A DNA stretch of 11,471 nt from an uncultured Collinsella sp. (GTDB lineage: Bacteria; Actinomycetota; Coriobacteriia; Coriobacteriales; Coriobacteriaceae), in the NCBI GenBank assembly GCA_900542945.1, contig UQPI01000065.1:1-11471 (forward strand). The letters run 5' to 3'. Positions 6,712-11,471 of the stretch are shown here, piece after piece. Below the pieces are notes generated by a model. The model was not told the origin of the DNA. It did not search any database and was given only the letters and a program-made list of their open reading frames with translations. Within the stretch, counting starts at the first letter, position 1, and each line of letters begins with the position of its first letter. The translations under genes were made by a program, and so were the position numbers.

Positions 6712-7962
6712 GTGTCGGAAAGCAAAATGTCAGAAAGCAGCGCTTCGAGCAGAATCAAACGCCTGGTCAACACCTATAGCGGTCTCGTGCTCATGGGCGC
6801 CGTCGGAATCCCTATCGGCGTTATCGTTGGCGCCATCTGTGCCCTTTTTGGTCGTGTGCTCCTGGCAATCGGCGCCTTCCGTGACGAGCACATCGTACTG
6901 CTCCTTCCCTTCCTCGCCCTCATGGGCTTGGCCATCGTATTTGCCTACCTCACCTGGGGCAAAGGCACCGATCGGGGCATGAGCTTAGTATTCGACGTAG
7001 GTCACGGACGCGAGGACGCCATCTCCCCGCGTCTGGTGCCGCTCATTATGCTGAGCACGTGGGCCACGCATCTCTTTGGCGGCAGCGCGGGACGCGAAGG
7101 CGTAGCCGTGCAGATCGGCGCAACCGTCTCGCATTGGATCGGCCGACGTCTACCTTTCCGAGAACCCGGCAACACGTTTTTGCTTATCGGCATGGCCGCC
7201 GGCTTTGCCGGACTCTTCCGAACGCCCCTCGCCGCCACGGTCTTTGCGATCGAAGTACTGGTCGCAGGACGCATGGAATACCGCGCGCTGTTTCCCGCGC
7301 TTACAGCCTCGCTCGCCGCAAGCATGACCTCCGGCGCTCTGGGGCTCGAGAAGTTTGAGGTCGCCGTTACCGCCTCGTATGCGCTCGACCTCCCCGGTCT
7401 TGGACGGCTGGCGTTGTTGGGTATCGCGTTTGGTATGGTAGGTGGAGCTTTTGCCTGGTGCCTTGCCCATGCCAAGACCCTTGCAGCGCGGCTGCTCCCC
7501 AGCCCTTACATACGCGTTGCCGTTATGGGCCTTGCGCTGTCGGCGATTCTGTTCGCGCTGTGGCAGGGGCGATACTGCGGCCTTGGCACCAACCTGATAT
7601 CCGCGGCACTGGGTGACAACGGCGAGGCGTCGATCATGCCTTGGGACTGGGCGCTCAAATTCGCACTCACCATCGCCACGCTTGCCGCAGGATATCAGGG
7701 TGGCGAGGTGACGCCGCTGTTCTCCATCGGAGCCAGCCTGGGTGTCGTACTCGCCGGGATTCTCGGCATGCCCGTCGAGCTCTGCGCCGCGCTGGGCTAC
7801 GCCGCCGTTTTTGGCAGCGCCACCAATACGCTGCTCGCGCCGATCCTCATTGGCTGCGAGGTCTTCGGTTTCGGTAATCTGCCGATGTTCTTCATCGTCT
7901 GCGTTGTGGCTTATCTGTTCAACATGGACAAATCGATCTACGCCCTGCAGGAGCGGGCGTAG
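6712..7962 (+). CDS. CLC-family transporter, probable fluoride/proton antiporter
   Basis: The 416-aa protein is almost wholly hydrophobic, with the ten or more helices of a CLC subunit; these act as dimers in the cytoplasmic membrane. The key stretch THLFGGSAGREGVAVQIG (119-136) holds the gating glutamate, Glu129. GYQGGEVTPLF (327-337) replaces the usual chloride-CLC filter motif, and RGMSL (88-92) stands where chloride CLCs have GSGIP. From family knowledge these three features mark the fluoride-exporting CLC-F branch, in its Met-type subgroup (Met90), which exchanges fluoride for protons. It would protect against environmental fluoride. There is no C-terminal CBS domain. The start is uncertain: GTG 6712 is followed by ATG 6727, and the two encode a near-duplicate MSES(K/S); neither has a strong ribosome site. 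It converges on the two-component operon. Confidence 0.87.
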   Translation: MSESKMSESSASSRIKRLVNTYSGLVLMGAVGIPIGVIVGAICALFGRVLLAIGAFRDEHIVLLLPFLALMGLAIVFAYLTWGKGTDRGMSLVFDVGHGREDAISPRLVPLIMLSTWATHLFGGSAGREGVAVQIGATVSHWIGRRLPFREPGNTFLLIGMAAGFAGLFRTPLAATVFAIEVLVAGRMEYRALFPALTASLAASMTSGALGLEKFEVAVTASYALDLPGLGRLALLGIAFGMVGGAFAWCLAHAKTLAARLLPSPYIRVAVMGLALSAILFALWQGRYCGLGTNLISAALGDNGEASIMPWDWALKFALTIATLAAGYQGGEVTPLFSIGASLGVVLAGILGMPVELCAALGYAAVFGSATNTLLAPILIGCEVFGFGNLPMFFIVCVVAYLFNMDKSIYALQERA

Positions 7963-7987
7963 GAAGATGTCCAGGCAGGCGGTCTCA

Positions 7988-8101
7988 ACCGGAAACGGCG
8001 TCCCACTCTGAGGCTGTATTCCGGGACACGGTTTCCGCTAGGCCCTCCAAGGGGAAGGCTCATCCCATTCCGAGGCGTCAAACCGGGACACAGTTTCCGC
8101 C
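7988..8101. repeat. Two-unit palindromic repeat region
   Basis: Two 39-nt units, 8001-8039 and 8063-8101, match at 30 of 39 positions. Both run TCCCA...GAGGC...CCGGGACAC(G/A)GTTTCCGC. In addition GGAAACGGCGTCCC (7991-8004) is a near inverted repeat of GGGACACGGTTTCC (8023-8036), so the first unit can form a long stem. The region is non-coding and lies between the stop of the CLC gene and the terminator hairpin. Confidence 0.6.
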
Positions 8102-8135
8102 CACAGTCTCCTCCGTCGACGTTTCCCCAGATAAA

Positions 8136-8170
8136 ACCTGCCAAAATAAACCTGTCCTTTTTTGGCAGGT
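8136..8170 (-). terminator. Recurrent hairpin, copy 3: terminator of the two-component operon
   Basis: ACCTGCCAAAA (8136-8146) pairs with TTTTGGCAGGT (8160-8170). On the minus strand it begins one base after the sensor kinase stop codon and ends in TTTTAT. Apart from one C-to-T change in the loop it is identical to the hairpin at 2126-2160, including the preceding CCCAGATAA. It may also stop plus-strand transcripts coming from the CLC gene. Confidence 0.75.
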
Positions 8171-8171
8171 C

Positions 8172-9551
8172 TTAGAGGCGGACGGTGAAGGTGATCTGGT
8201 TACCGTGGCCGCAGACAGAAGCGCTCCCGCCATGGGCTTCGGCGATGGCACGCACCACGGATAGGCCCACACCCGAGCCGCCTGTCTTGGAGCTGCGCGA
8301 CACGTCCGCACGATAGAAGCGGTCGAACAATCGGTCCAGGTCGCCTTCGGGCAGCTCGTCTACAGCGTTCGATACGACAAGCTCTGCCGAGCCTTTGCCC
8401 GCACCGCGCGAAACGGCGCGCAGACTCAACTCGATCACGCTGCCCTCGCTCGCATAGCGCGTGGCATTGTCCAGCAGCAACTCAACCACCTGCGTCACCG
8501 CCGCAGCATCGGCATGAGCGCGCACGCCGGTCGCGACCGACATCGACAGGCGCTTGCCGCGCGAGACCGCCACCGATTCAAACGGCGCGGCTGCCTTGTC
8601 AACTGCCTCCGAGAGATCGATCGACGCCATGGTAAAGCCCGCCGAGCCCTCGTCCATGCGCGCCAAAAATACCAGACGCTCCGTAAGTGCCGTCAGTCGC
8701 GCCACCTGCTCGTGAATGCTCTGCGTCCACTCACTCTCGCCGCTCTCAATCTCCTGTACCTCGTTGGCGGCATCGATCACAGCGAGCGGCGTCTTGATCT
8801 CGTGGCTTGCATCGGTAATAAATCGCTTTTGCTTGCTGTAGCTCTCGACCATCGGTCGAATCACGGCACCCGACGCGACCGTTACAATTGCCAGCACCGC
8901 CAGCCAGCCAATACAGCTGATTGCCACACTCGCGTTCAAAAACGAATGGAAACTTGCAAGCTCGCGCGAACAGTCCACGAACACATAGGTGATCTCGTCG
9001 TCCTGGACGTCGGTCGTATAACGATAATTGCCAGAGAAGCCCGAGGTCCAGCCCTTGGCATGCAGCCTTGCGGCAATACTGGCGGCACGCTTGGCGCCCA
9101 CCGCGGCAATGCGGGCGGTATTGACATCGACCACCTGCCCTTCGACAAGCGTCACCATAAAGTAGCGCGTGTCGAAGGGAGACTCCGCCGTCATGCCTTC
9201 AAAATGTCCCACGCGAGCGCCCGCTCGATCGCCATCCGCAACCATGCCGGTGCTCGTATCCCCGCCATTGCCGGAATCGGTCCTGGACTCGTCTTCCCAA
9301 TCGATGCTGCCCTTGCCTGCCAGGATATAGTCCAGACGCGCATCAGCCATTTTGCAGACATGCGAATAATTGACGATGTTGATGCCGGCGATGATGAGCG
9401 TGAGCACCACGGTCACGGCGCCCATGGCAACGAGGATAAACTTGCGACGCAGACGGCGGCCCAATGCGTCAACAGAATTAGCCCGCCCCTTACTACTCGA
9501 GGCGGCGTGAAACCACTCCGTCATGCGCTTGCACCACGCGCTCACGCTCAC
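8172..9551 (-). CDS. Two-component sensor histidine kinase
   Basis: The 459-aa membrane kinase pairs with the response regulator 2 nt upstream. Layout: short cytoplasmic N-terminus, TM1 (38-59), extracytoplasmic sensor domain (about 60-205), TM2 (208-229), then HisKA with FITDASHEIKTPLAVI and phospho-acceptor His250, then HATPase_c. The N-box is LLLDNATRYA (Asn362), the F-box FDRFYR (409-414) and the G2 box GGSGVGLS (424-431). The DxGxG motif (G1 box) expected between N- and F-boxes is absent: the place reads VVSNAVDELPEGDLDRLF. Such a form recurs in some actinobacterial and Firmicute kinases, so it may still be active. I chose GTG 9551 because AGGAAGG, inside the end of the regulator gene, lies 9 nt upstream. 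ATG 9524 would leave a gap without a ribosome site, and longer starts overlap the regulator too far. The sensed signal is unknown. Confidence 0.9.
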   Translation of the reverse strand: MSVSAWCKRMTEWFHAASSSKGRANSVDALGRRLRRKFILVAMGAVTVVLTLIIAGINIVNYSHVCKMADARLDYILAGKGSIDWEDESRTDSGNGGDTSTGMVADGDRAGARVGHFEGMTAESPFDTRYFMVTLVEGQVVDVNTARIAAVGAKRAASIAARLHAKGWTSGFSGNYRYTTDVQDDEITYVFVDCSRELASFHSFLNASVAISCIGWLAVLAIVTVASGAVIRPMVESYSKQKRFITDASHEIKTPLAVIDAANEVQEIESGESEWTQSIHEQVARLTALTERLVFLARMDEGSAGFTMASIDLSEAVDKAAAPFESVAVSRGKRLSMSVATGVRAHADAAAVTQVVELLLDNATRYASEGSVIELSLRAVSRGAGKGSAELVVSNAVDELPEGDLDRLFDRFYRADVSRSSKTGGSGVGLSVVRAIAEAHGGSASVCGHGNQITFTVRL

Positions 9552-9553
9552 GC

Positions 9554-10237
9554 TTATTCGCCTTCCTCGACAACCTCGAGCGAATAGCCCTGGTTGCGCG
9601 ACGCGCGAATGGCAACGTTGGCACCAAGCGCCGTCAGCTTTTTGCGCAGGTACGAAATATAGACCCACACCACGTTGGCGCCTTCGGGCGCGTCCTCACC
9701 CCAAACCTCGAGCATCAGACGTTCAGTGGGCATGCGCGTGCCGGCGTTGCGCATAAAGAGTTCCATAAGCTGAAACTCGCGATTGGCCAGGTGCTCCTCG
9801 CCCAAAGGTCCCACAAGCGTGCAAGCCGCCGTGTCGAGGCGCACGTTACCCACGCTGAGCGTCGTGGCGTCAATTGCCGTCGCGGCACGCGTCATGGCAC
9901 GAATACGCGCAAGCAGTTCCTTGGCGGCAAACGGCTTGGTCAGGTAATCGTTGGCACCGGCATCCAGGCCCTCGACCTTATCGGACACCTCGCTTTTTGC
10001 CGTGAGCATGATGATGGGCAGTCGCTTTCCGGCGGCGCGTGTACGCTTGAGCACCTCGATGCCGTCCATGCCGGGCATCATGATGTCCAGGATTGCGGCG
10101 TCGTAATCGTTGGTGAGTAGATTCTCGAGCGCCGTCAAGCCGTCGAGGGCGGTGTCGACCTCGTAGTCGCTATGTTGAAGAATCGCGGTGAGGGCGCGGG
10201 AGAGACCAGGTTCGTCCTCGGCAAGCATCAGCTTCAT
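9554..10237 (-). CDS. OmpR/PhoB-type response regulator
   Basis: The 227-aa transcription factor has an N-terminal receiver domain (1-115) and a C-terminal winged helix (about 128-222). The receiver is intact: acidic pair Glu7/Asp8, phospho-acceptor Asp51 in ILDIMMPGMDG, switch Thr79 and Lys101 in TKPF. The winged helix shows LANREFQLMELFMRNAG and VWVYISYLRKKL, with a final NQGYSLE wing. It should be phosphorylated by the kinase encoded directly downstream; the stop and the kinase start are 2 nt apart. AAAGGAG lies 5 nt before the ATG. The promoter is probably in the 228-nt gap behind ogt. The genes it controls are not evident here: no transporter or target gene adjoins the operon. Confidence 0.95.
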   Translation of the reverse strand: MKLMLAEDEPGLSRALTAILQHSDYEVDTALDGLTALENLLTNDYDAAILDIMMPGMDGIEVLKRTRAAGKRLPIIMLTAKSEVSDKVEGLDAGANDYLTKPFAAKELLARIRAMTRAATAIDATTLSVGNVRLDTAACTLVGPLGEEHLANREFQLMELFMRNAGTRMPTERLMLEVWGEDAPEGANVVWVYISYLRKKLTALGANVAIRASRNQGYSLEVVEEGE

Positions 10238-10337
10238 AGTTGCTCCTTTGGCGCATGGCTCTACAGGTTTCGATACTGCCGATGATAGCGCACCGCCAGC
10301 TGCCTTAGCGCAGCCCTAGCTGCTCAACCTGCACGTT

Positions 10338-10366
10338 TTTAAATGCGCAGAATATGGCTTAGCCAA
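10338..10366 (-). promoter_or_regulatory. Candidate promoter of the two-component operon
   Basis: On the minus strand TTGGCT (10361-10366) and TTTAAA (10338-10343) are each four of six to consensus, with an ideal 17-nt spacer. They lie about 100 nt ahead of the regulator start. Between them and the gene is an inverted CAGCT/AGCTG pair at about 10297-10322 that could serve as an operator. Both are tentative. The rest of the gap shows no gene. Confidence 0.3.
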
Positions 10367-10465
10367 ACTTAAGGCGCAGATGCTGAGCACTTGGACGCAT
10401 GCCGACCGCGAAAGGACGGCGACTCGTTCTTTCAGGGCGTCTTGGCTATGCAAAGTGCCCGAGCG

Positions 10466-11044
10466 CTATTCCTCGTACGCGCCCTCAAGCCGCAGTAGCC
10501 ACTCCTTACGGTCGAGGCCGCCGGCATATCCGTTGAGCGAACCATCGGCGGCAACCACGCGATGGCACGGCACAATAATCGAAACAGGGTTGCGAGCGAC
10601 CGCAGCCCCCACCGCACGAGGAGACACAACGGGGTCCTCGTTTCCCGGTACACGATGTCGAGCCGCAACACGCTGGGCGATCTCGCCATACGTAGCGACC
10701 TCGCCACGCGGAATAGAAAGCAGCTCGTACCAGACTTCACGCTGAAACGCCGTGCCAATCAAATGCAACGGCGGCGTATACCGAGGCTCCTGCCCCGCAA
10801 AATAAGCATTCAGCCAAGCCCAAGAACGCTCAAGCACCGAAGAGGCCACACCATTTGCCGGACTCACCGACGACATGCCACCGGTACCGGAAACCGCGTC
10901 GGCGCCTTCAACATGTTCGGAGTCTTCCCGGAGAAGCGTGGAACCAAAGTGCTCCTGCCCCTCAAACCAAAGCCCCGTCAGACCGCGGCCATCAGCGGCA
11001 AGCAAGATTTCGCCCAAAGGCGAAGCAAATGTCGTCGTGACCAC
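10466..11044 (-). CDS. ogt: Methylated-DNA--protein-cysteine methyltransferase
   Basis: The 192-aa suicide repair protein takes an alkyl group from O6-alkylguanine (or O4-alkylthymine) in DNA onto its own cysteine. The active site is intact as IIVPCHRV with Cys160. Also present are the helix-turn-helix with FQREVWYELLSIPRGEVATYGEIA (about 100-123), the arginine finger and Asn hinge in SPRAVGAAVARNP (141-153), and the C-terminal GYAGGLDRKEWLL. The N-terminal domain is short, with an unusual Gly/Ser/acid-rich insert at about 38-66 and a smaller one at 131-140. Start is GTG 11044, with AAAGGAG 6 nt upstream. A -10-like TATTAT lies at 11072-11077 on the minus strand. It is separated by 228 nt from the response regulator gene and is probably its own unit. 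No Ada-type regulatory domain is fused. Confidence 0.94.
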   Translation of the reverse strand: MVTTTFASPLGEILLAADGRGLTGLWFEGQEHFGSTLLREDSEHVEGADAVSGTGGMSSVSPANGVASSVLERSWAWLNAYFAGQEPRYTPPLHLIGTAFQREVWYELLSIPRGEVATYGEIAQRVAARHRVPGNEDPVVSPRAVGAAVARNPVSIIVPCHRVVAADGSLNGYAGGLDRKEWLLRLEGAYEE

Positions 11045-11071
11045 CAGCGGCTCCTTTCAAAACTCCGCAAC

Positions 11072-11077
11072 ATAATA
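11072..11077 (-). promoter_or_regulatory. Candidate -10 box of ogt
   Basis: TATTAT on the minus strand is five of six to the -10 consensus and lies about 28 nt before the GTG start. The best -35 candidates, TTGTCT or TTGGGG, give spacers of 13 or 19 nt, neither ideal. Confidence 0.3.
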
Positions 11078-11122
11078 CCGCGAATTGTGCAGACAACCCC
11101 AATCGACCCCAAAGTCACCCAA

Positions 11123-11257
11123 GGCAGCAGGCGCGACAGCGCCCCAGCTGCCGCACGACCCCAAAGTCCCCGCAGGCAGCAGGCGCAACGCGCCGCAGCT
11201 GCCGGCCGCGCTCCGCAGCCCCCCCCAAGGCAGCAGGCGCAAAGCGCCGAGGCCGCC
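11123..11257. repeat. Three tandem GC-rich stem-loops
   Basis: Units start at 11123, 11175 and 11229 (spacing 52 and 54 nt). Each is GGCAGC-A-GGCGC, a 3-4 nt loop, GCGCC, three bases, then GCTGCC (GCCGCC in unit 3). The outer and inner arms pair, giving an 11-bp interrupted stem. The first two units also share ACCCCAAAGTC just upstream. Reading frames across this region only spell the repeat (ALRLLP) and are not credible genes. The stretch lies upstream of ogt and is non-coding. Confidence 0.7.
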
Positions 11258-11375
11258 GCCGGGACCAGGGCCCGCAACAACCACGTGCCCCCACATCAGC
11301 CCAGCGGCCCCAACCAACAACGGCCCCATCGTGGGCAGCTCGCAGCAACGTCACCGCAGGCGGGGGCCGGGCTTG

Positions 11376-11471
11376 GTTTTCAGAACACTCCGCAGACCAG
11401 TGTGGCGCCTTGTCCGCGGCTCCGAAGGAGCAGGACAAGGCGCCACACATGGTCGAGGACGTTCTGAAAAC
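11376..11471. repeat. 96-bp long palindrome at the right edge, MITE-like
   Basis: GTTTTCAGAAC (11376-11386) is the exact reverse complement of GTTCTGAAAAC (11461-11471). Inside, TGTGGCGCCTTGTCC (11401-11415) pairs exactly with GGACAAGGCGCCACA (11433-11447). At the tip GCTCC-GAA-GGAGC (11419-11431) closes the hairpin. The 14-nt stretches between the arm pairs do not pair well. The element ends on the last base of the window, so its true boundary is not visible. It is non-coding; a non-autonomous mobile element or dispersed palindrome is likely. Confidence 0.7.

Noticed and set aside
8514..9587. 357-codon plus-strand frame opposite the sensor kinase
   Set aside because: His/Arg-rich shadow of the kinase gene, without a domain or ribosome site.
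9552..9668. Longer sensor kinase start overlapping the regulator gene
   Set aside because: The added residues are the regulator's 3' end read in another frame, and the AGGAAGG site fits the GTG at 9551.
11057..11450. Overlapping minus- and plus-strand reading frames to the right of ogt
   Set aside because: They are Ala/Gly/Pro/Arg-rich products of GC-rich tandem repeats, and several frames stay open at once, which is a composition effect.

Overview
The window looks like chromosomal DNA from a high-GC Gram-positive gut actinobacterium, most probably Collinsella or a close Coriobacteriia relative. This is inferred from the GC-rich genes with strong AAAGGAG-type ribosome sites, the family mix (FtsX/MacB-type ABC pair, OmpR-type two-component pair, Ogt, GyrI-like protein, fluoride-type CLC) and the many short palindromic intergenic repeats. 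No marker gene proves the genus.

Layout. 1-338 is non-coding and holds one 71-bp palindromic repeat and possible operator boxes. 339-1268 (+) encodes a membrane-anchored XRE regulator with an unusual 18-residue repeat. A second copy of the 71-bp repeat follows, then a 139-bp imperfect palindrome. 1723-2043 (+) encodes a 106-aa protein of unknown function. 2160-5632 (-) is a two-gene ABC transporter operon, ATPase first and then a 921-aa FtsX-type permease. It ends in a recurrent hairpin that seems to act as a terminator. Divergent from it, 5903-6541 (+) encodes a GyrI-like protein behind a LexA/SOS-box-like operator. 6712-7962 (+) encodes a CLC transporter of the fluoride/proton type. It converges on the minus-strand operon 8172-10237 (OmpR-type response regulator, then sensor kinase), with repeats and a second copy of the terminator hairpin in between. 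10466-11044 (-) is the alkyl-DNA repair protein Ogt. The remainder, to the right edge, is non-coding: three GC-rich stem-loops in tandem and a 96-bp palindrome that runs to the last base.

Working together. Only two groups are clearly functional units: the ABC ATPase with its permease, and the response regulator with its sensor kinase. The others look like independent stress or defence-type functions: DNA alkylation repair, a possibly SOS-controlled small-molecule binding protein, and fluoride export. I see no phage, IS transposase, CRISPR array, tRNA or rRNA. The most unusual material is the set of at least five distinct palindromic repeat families in the intergenic spaces, and the repeat module of the XRE membrane protein. 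No complete new multi-gene system is evident.
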